From Hydrogenimonas sp. (GTDB lineage: Bacteria > Campylobacterota > Campylobacteria > Campylobacterales > Hydrogenimonadaceae): a stretch of 32,421 nucleotides of DNA. Location: assembly GCA_015484905.1 (NCBI GenBank), contig WFUN01000109.1, positions 1 to 32,421 of the forward strand, written 5' to 3'. A model generated the notes under the pieces. It did no database searches. It worked only from the letters and a program-made list of their open reading frames with translations, and was not told the origin of the DNA. Each line of letters opens with the position of its first letter. Position 1 is the first letter of the stretch. A program made the translations under genes and the position numbers. Positions 1 to 11,084 of the stretch are shown here, piece by piece.

Positions 1-655
1 CCTTTATACGTCTGTTTTCACCCTTTTTCATTCCTATCATCTGCTCTTCGAAACCCGGAATGAATTGACCGCTGCCGATACGCAGCTCAAAATTCTCCGC
101 TTTTCCTCCCTCGAAAGGCTCACCATTCAAAAAGCCTTCAAAGTCGAAAACCGCCATATCTCCTTCTTCCAGACCGCGATCCTCTTCAACCGATTCGAAA
201 GACGCCTGGGATTCTGCAAGATCTTTTATAAACTCTTCAACCTCTTTTTTGGTTACCCGTGGTGTCTTCACTTCAGGCACCAGCTCTTCGATATTTTCTA
301 TCTCTACTTCCGGACGCAGGCTTAGTTTCATTTCAACTTCGATTCCCTCTTCGCTTCTGTCAAACCTGACGACCGACGGCTCTCCGATTATCTTCTGAGC
401 ATCAAGCTCCAGGTCCTTGCTCGCCCTGTTGAGAACATCTCGCAAAGCCTCTGCTTCCGCATCCTGCAACAGACGCTCTCCGAGTCGCTTCCTTACTACC
501 GACACGGGCGCTTTTCCTGGTCTAAACCCGTCGATCTTCATCTCTTTTGCAGCCTGTCTGGCAATTTTTTCTACCTTTTTGTCGATATCGCCTGCTGCGA
601 TTTTAGCCTCGACGCTGACATTGGCACTATCCGTTTTCTTGGCGGTGACTTCCAT
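1..655 (-). CDS. tig: Trigger factor, N-terminal part (C-terminus runs off the left edge)
   Basis: Reverse-strand translation from ATG at 655: MEVTAKKTDSANVSVEAKIAAGDIDKKVEKIARQAAKEMKIDGFRPGKAPVSVVRKRLGE... with the trigger factor FRPGKAP motif and an FKBP-like segment (EGDMAVFDFEGFLNGEPFEGGKAENFELRIGSGQFIPGFEEQMIGMKKGE). Confidence 0.93.
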   Translation of the reverse strand, partial: MEVTAKKTDSANVSVEAKIAAGDIDKKVEKIARQAAKEMKIDGFRPGKAPVSVVRKRLGERLLQDAEAEALRDVLNRASKDLELDAQKIIGEPSVVRFDRSEEGIEVEMKLSLRPEVEIENIEELVPEVKTPRVTKKEVEEFIKDLAESQASFESVEEDRGLEEGDMAVFDFEGFLNGEPFEGGKAENFELRIGSGQFIPGFEEQMIGMKKGENRRIK

Positions 656-804
656 AAATCCATGATCCTTTGTGTATATATTCAAAATTATAGTTCAATA
701 TTTTACCCAAAGTTGCTTTATAAGTCCACACAGTGACCAAACGCTCCCGCTTTTGTATATTTTCAATCAAAAATCGATATACTTTACAAAAAAGAGTCTG
801 GACA

Positions 805-1389
805 ATGGAGAGTCAAAAAGCTAAAAAGTTCGAAGAGGCCGTGAAAACAATTCTTGAGCTGATAGGCGAAGATCCCGGAAGAGAAGGACTGATAAAAACC
901 CCTCACAGGGTATACAAGGCTTTCTTGCATATGTGCGAAGGGTATAACATCGATCCGAAAAAGGTACTTGGCGACGCACTCTTTGAAAGTAGCAACGACG
1001 AAATGGTGCTCGTACGGGATATCGAGTTCTATTCGATGTGTGAACATCATCTGCTGCCGATCATAGGACGGGCGCATGTCGCCTACATTCCCAACGGGAA
1101 AGTGGTCGGGCTTAGCAAAATTCCAAGAATGGTAAACATCTTTGCCAAGCGGCTTCAGATCCAGGAGCAGATGACCGAACAGATAGCTGACGCCATCATA
1201 AAGACTGTTCAGCCAAAAGGGGTGGCGGTAGTGATAGAGGCACGCCACATGTGCATGGAGATGAGAGGTGTCGAAAAGATCAACTCTACGACCGTAAGCT
1301 CTGCACTTAGAGGGCTCTTTAAAAGCGATGCAAAGACGCGTGAAGAGTTCATGAGCATGGTCAACGCCCCACTGCGCCCCCGTTACTGA
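805..1389 (+). CDS. folE: GTP cyclohydrolase I
   Basis: [40 protein letters not shown]...[30 protein letters not shown]...[12 protein letters not shown]. The start at 805 is preferred over the ORF-track start at 733. Confidence 0.96.
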   Translation: MESQKAKKFEEAVKTILELIGEDPGREGLIKTPHRVYKAFLHMCEGYNIDPKKVLGDALFESSNDEMVLVRDIEFYSMCEHHLLPIIGRAHVAYIPNGKVVGLSKIPRMVNIFAKRLQIQEQMTEQIADAIIKTVQPKGVAVVIEARHMCMEMRGVEKINSTTVSSALRGLFKSDAKTREEFMSMVNAPLRPRY

Positions 1390-2687
1390 TGCCTCTGAAA
1401 TCTCTGAGAAACCGAATAAACGCTATTTCGCTCTCCCCTGCCTATGGTACCATCACCAGCATCAGCTCCAATGCCATAACAGCCAGCGGTCTGAAAGTCA
1501 GTATCGGCCAGAGTGTAACGATTCTCTCTGAAGGAAGAAGAGAACTTGGAATGGTCACATCATTAAACAATGACTCTTTTACGATATCTCCTTTCGGCTT
1601 CATCGAAGGGATGAAAACGGGAGATAAAGTTCTTCTCAATCACAGAAGCCTCGAGATTCCGGTTGGACCGAATCTGCTCGGACGCATAGTCGATCCGTTT
1701 ATGAATCCGATAGACGGGAAAGGTCCGATCCATCTCGAAGAGTTCGAGCAGATAATGAAGGCTCCCATGGATGTAATGAAGCGCGGACTGATAGATGAGC
1801 ACTTCAGTGTAGGAGTCAAAAGTATAGATGGGCTGCTTACAGCAGGCAAAGGTCAAAAAGTCGGTATCTTTGCCGGCAGCGGTGTTGGCAAGTCGACACT
1901 AATGGGAATGATTGTAAAAGGGTGCGAAGCCCCTGTAAAAGTGGTAGCTCTTATTGGAGAGCGTGGGCGTGAAGTACCAGAGTTTATCGCAAAAAACCTC
2001 AACAACGATCTTAGCAACACGGTCATCGTGGTAGCGACCAGCGATGACAGTGCACTAATGCGCAAATATGGTGCTTTCAGCGCCATGAGTGTTGCTGAGT
2101 ACTTTAAACGGAAAGGAAATGATGTTCTTTTCATGATGGACTCCGTTACCCGTTTCGCAATGGCCCAGCGTGAAATCGGCCTGGCGCTTGGCGAACCGCC
2201 TACCTCAAAAGGATATCCTCCATCTTCACTGACGCTTCTTCCACAACTGATGGAGAGGGCCGGAAAAGAGGAGGGTCGCGGCTCCATAACCGCTTTTTTC
2301 ACCGTTCTGGTCGAAGGAGACGATCTGAGCGATCCGATTGCAGATCAGAGCAGGAGTATACTGGATGGGCATATAGTTTTAAGCAGAGAGCTAACCGACA
2401 AAGGCATCTATCCACCCGTAGACATTCTATCTTCCGCTTCACGGGTAATCAGCGACGTTACAAAAGCAGACCATCTCGAAGCGGCGCAAAAGTTCAGGCA
2501 GCTGCTTGCTCTGTTGAAAGAAAATGAAACGCTTGTGAGGATAGGAGCCTATCAGCACGGAACAGATCCGGCACTGGACGAAGCGCTTTCGAAAAAGAGA
2601 GCCATGACCGATTTTCTGTGCCAAAACGCACAGGAATCCATACCTTTTGAAAAAAGTGTGGAACTGCTGAAGGCAATTGTAGGCTAA
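1389..2687 (+). CDS. fliI: Flagellar protein export ATPase FliI
   Basis: F1-ATPase-like Walker A GIFAGSGVGKSTLMGMI, GERGREVPEFI and DSVTRFAMAQREIGLALGEPPTSKGYPPS, typical of FliI. The start overlaps the folE stop (TGATG). Confidence 0.93.
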   Translation: MPLKSLRNRINAISLSPAYGTITSISSNAITASGLKVSIGQSVTILSEGRRELGMVTSLNNDSFTISPFGFIEGMKTGDKVLLNHRSLEIPVGPNLLGRIVDPFMNPIDGKGPIHLEEFEQIMKAPMDVMKRGLIDEHFSVGVKSIDGLLTAGKGQKVGIFAGSGVGKSTLMGMIVKGCEAPVKVVALIGERGREVPEFIAKNLNNDLSNTVIVVATSDDSALMRKYGAFSAMSVAEYFKRKGNDVLFMMDSVTRFAMAQREIGLALGEPPTSKGYPPSSLTLLPQLMERAGKEEGRGSITAFFTVLVEGDDLSDPIADQSRSILDGHIVLSRELTDKGIYPPVDILSSASRVISDVTKADHLEAAQKFRQLLALLKENETLVRIGAYQHGTDPALDEALSKKRAMTDFLCQNAQESIPFEKSVELLKAIVG

Positions 2688-3070
2688 TCTCGGCTTACAG
2701 AAGCAAAAGCCTCCATGAATGCCCGAGAAAGAAGTTTCTCAAAAATTTCGAAGTCACCACACTCGACACTACCTTGTCTTTGCTTTCTGCCCCATACAGG
2801 TTCCGGGAAAAAAGTGTCATTGTCGAAACGGGCCATTACATGTATATGGACACGCGGAACATAATTCCCGAAAGAAGCCATGTTTATCTTGCATGGACGA
2901 AAAAAGGAGATCATCTCTTTTTCTGTCAACTCATACGCCTTCCATAGCTTCGAGCGTAACCTCTCTGGTACTTCGGTAATCTCTTTATACGGTTTTTTGG
3001 TAAATATTTTTACCCATGGGATTTCACTTTTTTCCCACTCGACGAATATATCTCTGTCTTGATAGATCAT
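2684..3070 (-). CDS. HIT family protein
   Basis: MIYQDRDIFVEWEKSEIPWVKIFTKKPYKE...ASFGNYVPRVHIHVMARFDNDTFFPEPVWG. HIT-like motif in which the first His is Arg (RVHIHVMA). The start is taken as MIYQ rather than the upstream MISCRF. Confidence 0.8.
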   Translation of the reverse strand: MIYQDRDIFVEWEKSEIPWVKIFTKKPYKEITEVPERLRSKLWKAYELTEKEMISFFRPCKINMASFGNYVPRVHIHVMARFDNDTFFPEPVWGRKQRQGSVECGDFEIFEKLLSRAFMEAFASVSRD

Positions 3071-3074
3071 AAAT

Positions 3075-3524
3075 CTACAACTGATCACGTATACCTATTG
3101 CATACCAGACGATCACAAGATTCAGCAAGAAGATCATCATTGAGCTGCCTCTGGAAACCAGGTGCTGCAGCGGGGTACGTTCGGTTGTATGGGTTTTAAA
3201 TGCTATATACATATGAATAATGGTAAGAAGCGTTATAACTCCCACCATAATCAGTTTTGCATGCATTAAAGATGCAAGCTCTGAGCCGGGAGCGTTGGCC
3301 ATAGCGCCGCCTATGCCGAAATGGGAAAAGAGAATCAGGCCGGTAATCCATAAAATGATCAGCCAGAACGTTTCGAAATAACCGTATATAGGGCCAAGAT
3401 GCTCATATACACCCTTTTGCGCCTGCTTGTCCCGCAACAAAATACCGAGCGCGAAAAGCAAAAGTGAACCCCCTACCCATGCCGTGGCAGAGAGTATATG
3501 GATATAAAGAACTGTTTTAATCAA
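3075..3524 (-). CDS. CopD-like integral membrane protein
   Basis: Four predicted hydrophobic helices; MIKTVLYIHILSATAWVGGSLLLFALG...HAKLIMVGVITLLTIIHMY, resembling the CopD/HemJ-like superfamily. Confidence 0.65.
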   Translation of the reverse strand: MIKTVLYIHILSATAWVGGSLLLFALGILLRDKQAQKGVYEHLGPIYGYFETFWLIILWITGLILFSHFGIGGAMANAPGSELASLMHAKLIMVGVITLLTIIHMYIAFKTHTTERTPLQHLVSRGSSMMIFLLNLVIVWYAIGIRDQL

Positions 3525-3911
3525 AACGAACGCCTTTTTGTTTTGTTCATAATATTTTCCGAACCGATGGGTTCTATTCGAAAAACGATCGTAGCAAAAA
3601 CTCCTGAAAATTCTTTTATGGACAAAAAGATATCTCTTGTCTTATCATACAAAACTGCAGGAGCCGACAAAAAGCCGCAAAAAAATCATCGACATTCTCT
3701 CTGATTAATCGGCTCCATAGGTATAATATTTTCACATTTCCGACGTTTATTGTAATATAAATTGGTTTACCGCACAGCCGATCGGCCATATAAACAGCCA
3801 GCTGCAGAACCATATGTTCCAAAAAGTACCAAAAAACAGTATTTACAAGTCCGTATAAAAACCGGCCTGCCGAGATATCTTCTTAAAAACAAAAGGAACA
3901 AAACAGAAGGT

Positions 3912-4553
3912 TCAAAGCCTTTTGCTGCACAACTTCTCAACCGGACACCCATTGCATAAAGGTTTCACCGGCCTGCACAAGACCTGCCCAAAACTTACCA
4001 GCAGCCTGTTCAATCCTGCCCGTTCATCAGGAGTAAGCCTTTTGTTAAGCTCGGTCTGGCTCTGTTGAGGTGTGCTTGTATCCAAAAAACCCCATCTGTT
4101 CGCTATCCTGTGAACATGGGTATCGACCGCCACCCTCTTTTCTCCAAAAGCGGATTCCAAAATTATGTTTGCCGCCTTTGGACCTATACCTTTTATTTGC
4201 AAAAGCTCATTTTCGCTTTGAGGCACCTTCCCATCATATCTTTCAATAAGATAACTTGAAAGATCCAGTATATTTTGTGCTTTTTTTCTGTAAAAACCTA
4301 CCGGATAGATGAGCTTTGCGATCTCCTCGGTATTCATATTCACCATTTCATATGGAGTATGCGCTACCTCAAAAAGCCTTCTACCGGCTTCCAATGTAAT
4401 CTCATCCCTGGTCCTGAAGCTGAGCAGCACAGATACCATAATGGTATAAGGTGTTCGTTTATAGCCATTTTCGAACCGCTTTGCCGGCGCATCCCAGCCT
4501 TCATACTCGGCTTTTAGAGCCTCTATAGCTTCTGCAAACTCTTTCTTATTCAT
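3912..4553 (-). CDS. nth: Endonuclease III family DNA glycosylase
   Basis: Helix-hairpin-helix LLQIKGIGPKAANIILESAFGEKRVAVDTHVHRIANRWG and C-terminal FeS loop CRPVKPLCNGCPVEKLC. Confidence 0.93.
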   Translation of the reverse strand: MNKKEFAEAIEALKAEYEGWDAPAKRFENGYKRTPYTIMVSVLLSFRTRDEITLEAGRRLFEVAHTPYEMVNMNTEEIAKLIYPVGFYRKKAQNILDLSSYLIERYDGKVPQSENELLQIKGIGPKAANIILESAFGEKRVAVDTHVHRIANRWGFLDTSTPQQSQTELNKRLTPDERAGLNRLLVSFGQVLCRPVKPLCNGCPVEKLCSKRL

Positions 4554-4642
4554 AATTTCATAATTTTATTATAATTTCTCTTTAATTAAATTTGATGTAC
4601 CATCCGAAAAGTCCATAAATGGCCGAAAGGGGGTAGAATATT

Positions 4643-5047
4643 ATGAGAAAAGAGATTTTAGCTCTTGCCGCAGGAGCGATACTTTTTACGGGGTGTGCCC
4701 AAAAAGAGATACAAAGCAGTGCCATAGCCCAACCTGAAGGAAAAATTCTGTTGGAGATGAGAACCGATCGTCAGCTTGACAGGACGCTTCTTAAAAACAT
4801 AATTATAGAGGCGGCAAAAGAGGAAGGATGGCTCACTACAACGCTTGGCGAACGAGAAGTCATCGTAGAGAAGTACTTCAGCGAAACAAAAAATATAGCT
4901 GCCGAAGTTTTGCTTCGGGAAAATGGGTACGATATAGAATACAGCAGTGGTCAAAATATCAGCGAACACAAAATCAGATCGCTGCTCGAAGATCTGAAAG
5001 AGGCCATCGATGAAAAGCTTGAAAAGATCGGTCTTGCGAAACACTGA
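4643..5047 (+). CDS. Putative lipoprotein of unknown function
   Basis: Lipobox MRKEILALAAGAILFTGCAQKE; RBS-like AGGGGG upstream; no recognised domain. Confidence 0.7.
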   Translation: MRKEILALAAGAILFTGCAQKEIQSSAIAQPEGKILLEMRTDRQLDRTLLKNIIIEAAKEEGWLTTTLGEREVIVEKYFSETKNIAAEVLLRENGYDIEYSSGQNISEHKIRSLLEDLKEAIDEKLEKIGLAKH

Positions 5048-5059
5048 TTATTCGATATA

Positions 5060-6556
5060 CTATCTTCTGTATTCATTGTGATTGACCGCGACCTTGTAGG
5101 TCGGGTCATCCTCTTCATAGGTACAGTATTTTCCCGCCGCCTTCAAAAGCTTCTTGCAATCATCGCTCAAATGCCGTATGGTCAATCTCTTTCCGGCCTC
5201 TTCATATCTCCTTGTAATCTTATCGATCGCCTCGACACCGCTTGAGTCCATAACGCGCGTTCTTTTGAAATCCATTACCACCTCTTCTTGGTCACCGGCC
5301 ACATCGAACTGATCCAAAAAACCCTGAACAGAGCCAAAGAAGAGTGGACCGTCAAACTCATATATTTTTCTGCTTTTTTCCGTAAACACACGTGTATATA
5401 CTCTTGCATGCTGCCAGGCAAACACCAGAGCAGAAATGATCACGCCTAAAATTACAGCCACAGCCAGATCTGTGAAAATCGTTACAACGGTTACGGTAAT
5501 CAGGACGAAAGCATCTGATTTTGGCATACGGCGCAATCTATCTATACTTGCCCATTCGAAAGTCTCCATACTTACCATAAACATGATGCCAACCAATACG
5601 GCAACCGGAATCTCTCCGATATAATCACTAAATGCCACAACGAAAAGTATCAGAAGTATGGCTGCTGTCGCACCTGAAAGCCGACCCCTTCCACCTGAAG
5701 TATAATTTATAATACTCTGACCGATCATTGCGCACCCGGCCATTCCGCCAAAAACGCCACAGGTGGCGTTACCGATACCGAGAGCAACAGCCTCTTTATT
5801 CGCGTTCCCTTTTTCTCCGCTCATCTCATCCAGTACCGATAACGTAAGCAGAGATTCGATAAGCCCTACGACTGCCATGATGATAGCATACGGGAGTACG
5901 ATTTTGAATGTATCTAATGAAAATGGTACACCCGGCCAGTGAAAGTCGGGCATATCTCCGGCTATGGAGCCAAGATCCGCCACTCTTTTTGTATCAAGAT
6001 CGAAAAACACTGCAATCAGGCTCAACAGTACAATTGCAACGAGACCGGCCGGTACGGTTTTGGTAAATTTCGGCAAAATCAGCATCATCGCCATCGTTGA
6101 AAAGACAAGAGTATACATTATAACGCCTTCGCCTTTGAACATTGGCAACTGTGCCAATGCGATAACAATAGCCAAACCATTGACAAAACCCAAAATAGCA
6201 GGCTGCGGCACAAGGCGGATAAATTTGGCAAGCCTGAAAAGGCCGAAAACCAACTGAATGCCTCCTGCCAGAAGAGTAGCAAAAAAAAGGTATTCCACAC
6301 CATGTACCGCCACAAGTGAAACCATTACGACAGCTACGCTTCCCGTAGCTCCACTGATCATACCGGGCTTTCCTCCAAAAAGTGCCGTTATCAGGCCAAG
6401 AATGAAAGCCGTATAAAGACCTACCAGCGGCGAAATCCCTACTATCAAAGAAAAAGCGATAGCCTCTGGGACAAGTGCGACGGCTACTACCGCTCCGGAG
6501 AGAATATCGTTTTTTGTGCTATGTCCCCCATAGGCTTTTAGTAATTGCGCAAACAT
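5060..6556 (-). CDS. SulP family inorganic anion transporter with C-terminal STAS domain
   Basis: MFAQLLKAYGGHSTKNDILSGAVVAVALVPEAIAFSLIVGISPLVGLYTAFI... and C-terminal VVMDFKRTRVMDSSGVEAIDKITRRYEEAGKRLTI (STAS). Confidence 0.93.
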   Translation of the reverse strand: MFAQLLKAYGGHSTKNDILSGAVVAVALVPEAIAFSLIVGISPLVGLYTAFILGLITALFGGKPGMISGATGSVAVVMVSLVAVHGVEYLFFATLLAGGIQLVFGLFRLAKFIRLVPQPAILGFVNGLAIVIALAQLPMFKGEGVIMYTLVFSTMAMMLILPKFTKTVPAGLVAIVLLSLIAVFFDLDTKRVADLGSIAGDMPDFHWPGVPFSLDTFKIVLPYAIIMAVVGLIESLLTLSVLDEMSGEKGNANKEAVALGIGNATCGVFGGMAGCAMIGQSIINYTSGGRGRLSGATAAILLILFVVAFSDYIGEIPVAVLVGIMFMVSMETFEWASIDRLRRMPKSDAFVLITVTVVTIFTDLAVAVILGVIISALVFAWQHARVYTRVFTEKSRKIYEFDGPLFFGSVQGFLDQFDVAGDQEEVVMDFKRTRVMDSSGVEAIDKITRRYEEAGKRLTIRHLSDDCKKLLKAAGKYCTYEEDDPTYKVAVNHNEYRR

Positions 6557-6646
6557 GACAATATGCCTTCATGAATAGTTAAAATAGGCGCGATTATACC
6601 AGAATCTCTTTTTGCAGACTCTACAGACTTTGAATATGCAGCCAAG

Positions 6647-8022
<1,376 letters not shown>

Positions 8023-8038
8023 TTATCAGGAGAATATT

Positions 8039-9022
8039 ATGGCTAAACAAGATTTGATAGGCGGCAGCATCTGGGAAGAGTACAGTCTCAAGGTACAGCA
8101 GCTGATGAACAACCCAAGAAACCAGGGAGAACTGACAGAAGAGGATGCAAAACGTCTGGGCGGAGAGCTCATAATCGCCGATTACGGTGCAGAAAGCTGC
8201 GGTGACGCCGTACGGCTCTATTGGATTGTAGATCCGAAGACCGACAGGATACTTGATGCGAAATTCAAGAGTTTCGGCTGCGGTACGGCAATAGCAAGCT
8301 CCGATACGATGGTTGAACTGTGTAAAGGAAAAACGGTAGACGAAGCCGTAAAGATAACCAATATAGATGTTGAAAAGGCTATGCGCGATACACCTGACAA
8401 ACCGGCTGTCCCTCCGCAGAAAATGCACTGCTCCGTTATGGCGTACGATGTAATCAAAAAAGCTGCGTCACTTTATAAAGGTGTCGACATGGAGAGCTTT
8501 GAAGATGAAATCATAGTATGTGAATGCGCCCGGGTAAGTCTGGGCACAATCAGAGAGGTAATCAAACTTAACGACCTGAAAACGGTAGAAGAGATTACCG
8601 ACTATACAAAAGCCGGAGCATTCTGCAAAAGCTGCATCAAGCCCGGAGGTCACGAAGAGCGCGAATACTATCTCGTAGATATTCTCGCCGATGTACGCAA
8701 AGAGATGGAGGAGGAGAGACTCAAGGAAGCTGTAAAGAGACAAGAAAGTGGCGAAGAGGTCTCTTTCAAAGATATGACGCTCGTACAGAAGATAAAAGCG
8801 ATCGACAGCGCTCTTGATGAAAGTATACGCCAATATCTTATTATGGACGGGGGAAACATGGAGGTCCTGGATATCAAACAAAACGGTGAATATACAGATG
8901 TCTATATACGATATCTCGGCGCCTGCTCAGGTTGCGCCAGTTCCACCTCTGGTACGCTATACGCGATCGAATCGGTTCTCAAAGAGAAACTGGATCCAAA
9001 CATCAGAGTCCTGCCGATATAG
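8039..9022 (+). CDS. nifU: Fe-S cluster assembly scaffold NifU (three-domain form)
   Basis: N-terminal NifU_N (ADYGAESCGDAVRLYWIVD, FKSFGCGTAIASS), central BFD-like [2Fe-2S] segment (IVCECARVSLGTIREVIK...GAFCKSCIKPGG), C-terminal NifU domain (YLGACSGCASSTSGTLYAIESVL). Confidence 0.95.
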   Translation: MAKQDLIGGSIWEEYSLKVQQLMNNPRNQGELTEEDAKRLGGELIIADYGAESCGDAVRLYWIVDPKTDRILDAKFKSFGCGTAIASSDTMVELCKGKTVDEAVKITNIDVEKAMRDTPDKPAVPPQKMHCSVMAYDVIKKAASLYKGVDMESFEDEIIVCECARVSLGTIREVIKLNDLKTVEEITDYTKAGAFCKSCIKPGGHEEREYYLVDILADVRKEMEEERLKEAVKRQESGEEVSFKDMTLVQKIKAIDSALDESIRQYLIMDGGNMEVLDIKQNGEYTDVYIRYLGACSGCASSTSGTLYAIESVLKEKLDPNIRVLPI

Positions 9023-9027
9023 GCCCA

Positions 9028-9264
9028 ATGCCAATGAACAAAGAAAAGAAAAACTCTTCACTTAAAAACATAGGTATATTTCTGCTCTTTGTTTCGATGG
9101 CACTGTTTTACTGGGGATATCATGAATCGCAACAGATATCCGAACCGGTTGCCGGACTTTTACAAAAAGACAGCGGCGATACAAGAGATATACTATATAT
9201 CAATATAGCGGCAGCCATAATACTGCTTATAGGTGGGTATCTCTCCATGGATGAATACAGATAA
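9028..9264 (+). CDS. Small two-helix membrane protein, possibly DUF3185-like
   Basis: MPMNKEKKNSSLKNIGIFLLFVSMALFYWGYHESQQISEPVAGLLQKDSGDTRDILYINIAAAIILLIGGYLSMDEYR; starts 5 nt after nifU. Confidence 0.6.
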   Translation: MPMNKEKKNSSLKNIGIFLLFVSMALFYWGYHESQQISEPVAGLLQKDSGDTRDILYINIAAAIILLIGGYLSMDEYR

Positions 9265-9271
9265 CCCCTCT

Positions 9272-10408
9272 TTAACCCTGATAAAAGTTCAATACCATCT
9301 TTTGCATTATGGTTATCAGTCGGCTCTGCTGCAGGGCGATATACCCCTCTATCTTCTGTTTGAAAAAATGGTTGGGATATATCGTAAAGACAACCTGCTC
9401 CTGCTCCTTGCTAAACAAAACGGCTGAAATACGCACGTGCACTTTTCGCTGTTGCTGCTCTTTGAGGTCGAAAGCAAGCATTACATGAGTTTCACCATTG
9501 CTGAAGCATCGGGTGTACTCCTGGCGGTTTTTTAATTTGACAGCTATTGAATTGACAGCCAAGCTGTGGATAAAGCCATAAACTTCGGTCCCGTCAGTAC
9601 ACTCTATCGTTATCTCTATGGGCTCACCCGGCATCACTCTTATATTTTCTCTATCTACAGGAGATTTATCGATAAAACGAAGATTGGTCAATATCACCTC
9701 GGCGCGGTTTGGCATTGCATTGACTATGTCGGCTTTAAGAGTATCGGGCAAAAGAGTGTGTTTTAAAAACGTAAAAGGCTCATTCTTCAAAAACGCCGCT
9801 TTTGCCAACGAGGTCTTAAGCCGAAGAAGTCCATTGGCATACCCCAAAACCGTTGCATCTTCACTCAAAGGCATACCGTTGTAAAAATTGTACAGAGTCA
9901 CGCTTTTATGCTCAGAAAAGAAAGTGGAAAATATCTCCTCTTCTCCCCCTTTTGTACAAAAGTCGTATCTCGCGGTTCCGTAACAGATCTTCCCTTTTCC
10001 AAACTTTTGAGCCTGTCGCATATAACGCTCGATGCGCTCCATCAAAGAGTCATATGTATCTTCCTTGTCTACGATGGTAAGAGCTGCGTAAGAGACACTA
10101 ACTCCCGTGTCTTTGGAAAGAGTCTCCTCAATATTTTTTGCAACCTGAACGGCACGATGCAGATGCAGATCCTTCAAAATTGTAAAAAGTCTCCCGTTTT
10201 CGCAAAGCAATAGAGCCGAAAAATCGGTTAATTCCTGAAGAGTGGCAACCGCATTTTCGAAACTCTCCTCCTCTGGCTCCGGCAGCTCAAGAGCAAAACA
10301 CAAAAAGGCCAGCGACACATTGTTCATTTGGACAAACCGGATGTGCGACTTGATTATTCCACGATTCAGTATGGCAGAACTTCTCATTGTGTCGAGACTC
10401 TTTTTCAT
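9272..10408 (-). CDS. Signalling-like protein: degenerate GGDEF-like N-terminal region plus PilZ-like C-terminal region
   Basis: N-terminal layout SALLLCENGRLFTILKD...VSVSYAALTIVD...YDSLMERIERYMRQAQKFGKGKI resembles a GGDEF domain without the GGDEF signature. VYGFIHSLAVNSIAVKLKN resembles a PilZ core strand. Confidence 0.5.
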   Translation of the reverse strand: MKKSLDTMRSSAILNRGIIKSHIRFVQMNNVSLAFLCFALELPEPEEESFENAVATLQELTDFSALLLCENGRLFTILKDLHLHRAVQVAKNIEETLSKDTGVSVSYAALTIVDKEDTYDSLMERIERYMRQAQKFGKGKICYGTARYDFCTKGGEEEIFSTFFSEHKSVTLYNFYNGMPLSEDATVLGYANGLLRLKTSLAKAAFLKNEPFTFLKHTLLPDTLKADIVNAMPNRAEVILTNLRFIDKSPVDRENIRVMPGEPIEITIECTDGTEVYGFIHSLAVNSIAVKLKNRQEYTRCFSNGETHVMLAFDLKEQQQRKVHVRISAVLFSKEQEQVVFTIYPNHFFKQKIEGYIALQQSRLITIMQKMVLNFYQG

Positions 10409-10839
10409 ATCGGTTTGATGACAACCATTATGACAATAACTATCATCAAAATAGTCGGTACTTCATTGTAGATTCGGAAAAATTTCCCACTTTTTGTGCA
10501 GACTCCGGCATCAAGTCTCTTTTTGAACCATCCCAGCGAAAAATGATACGCGATCAAAACAAGCGCCGCAGTCAATTTTATATGCAGCCACATTCCGCTT
10601 TTAAAGAGCGCCGGATTGAGTAACAGCATAGCAGTCCCGCTCAAAAGAGTGGCCCACATGGCCGGCACACCTATAAAGTTGTAAAGTTTGTTCTCCTGTA
10701 TCTTGACCACCTCGACAAAACCTTTGTTATCTTTGTGTTCCTGGTGGTAGACATAAAGTCTGGGCTGATAGAAGAGCATAGCCATCCAGCTTGTAAAGCT
10801 CAATACGTGAAATGCAAGTATCCAGTTGTAATATTCCAT
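10405..10839 (-). CDS. hemJ: HemJ-like (CopD superfamily) protoporphyrinogen oxidase candidate
   Basis: MEYYNWILAFHVLSFTSWMAMLFYQPRLYVYH...GVPAMWATLLSGTAMLLLN...GMWLHIKLTAALVLIAYHFSLGWFKKRL...FFRIYNEVPTILMIVIVIMVVIKP. Confidence 0.85.
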   Translation of the reverse strand: MEYYNWILAFHVLSFTSWMAMLFYQPRLYVYHQEHKDNKGFVEVVKIQENKLYNFIGVPAMWATLLSGTAMLLLNPALFKSGMWLHIKLTAALVLIAYHFSLGWFKKRLDAGVCTKSGKFFRIYNEVPTILMIVIVIMVVIKPI

Positions 10840-10860
10840 TTTTTTCCTTGGATTGAAATT

Positions 10861-10944
10861 TTAAAACCTTTTTTCACAACGCTCTGCCGCTTCCAGCGAG
10901 TTGTAGATACCGCAGCAGCATAACCAAAGAGGTCTGAGACACAC
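10861..10944 (-). CDS. Candidate 27-aa Cys-rich mini-ORF upstream of hemJ (speculative)
   Basis: Reverse-strand GTG start gives (M)CLRPLWLCCCGIYNSLEAAERCEKRF*, ending 21 nt before the hemJ start; weak RBS-like GAGAAAAG. Confidence 0.3.
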   Translation of the reverse strand: MCLRPLWLCCCGIYNSLEAAERCEKRF

Positions 10945-11084
10945 CTTTTCTCAAAACAGTATATTATGACCGAATTCACTTTTTTATCAAAACTTCCGAA
11001 GCAAAAAAGATACCAACTCCATTTTTAAAATATTATAATAACAAAAGATGAAAAAGAAGTCTTTGGCAACAAGCCTGTAAAAAG

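Noticed and set aside
1853-2302. Minus-strand ORF inside fliI
   Set aside because: Antisense to the conserved ATPase core; no protein-like features.
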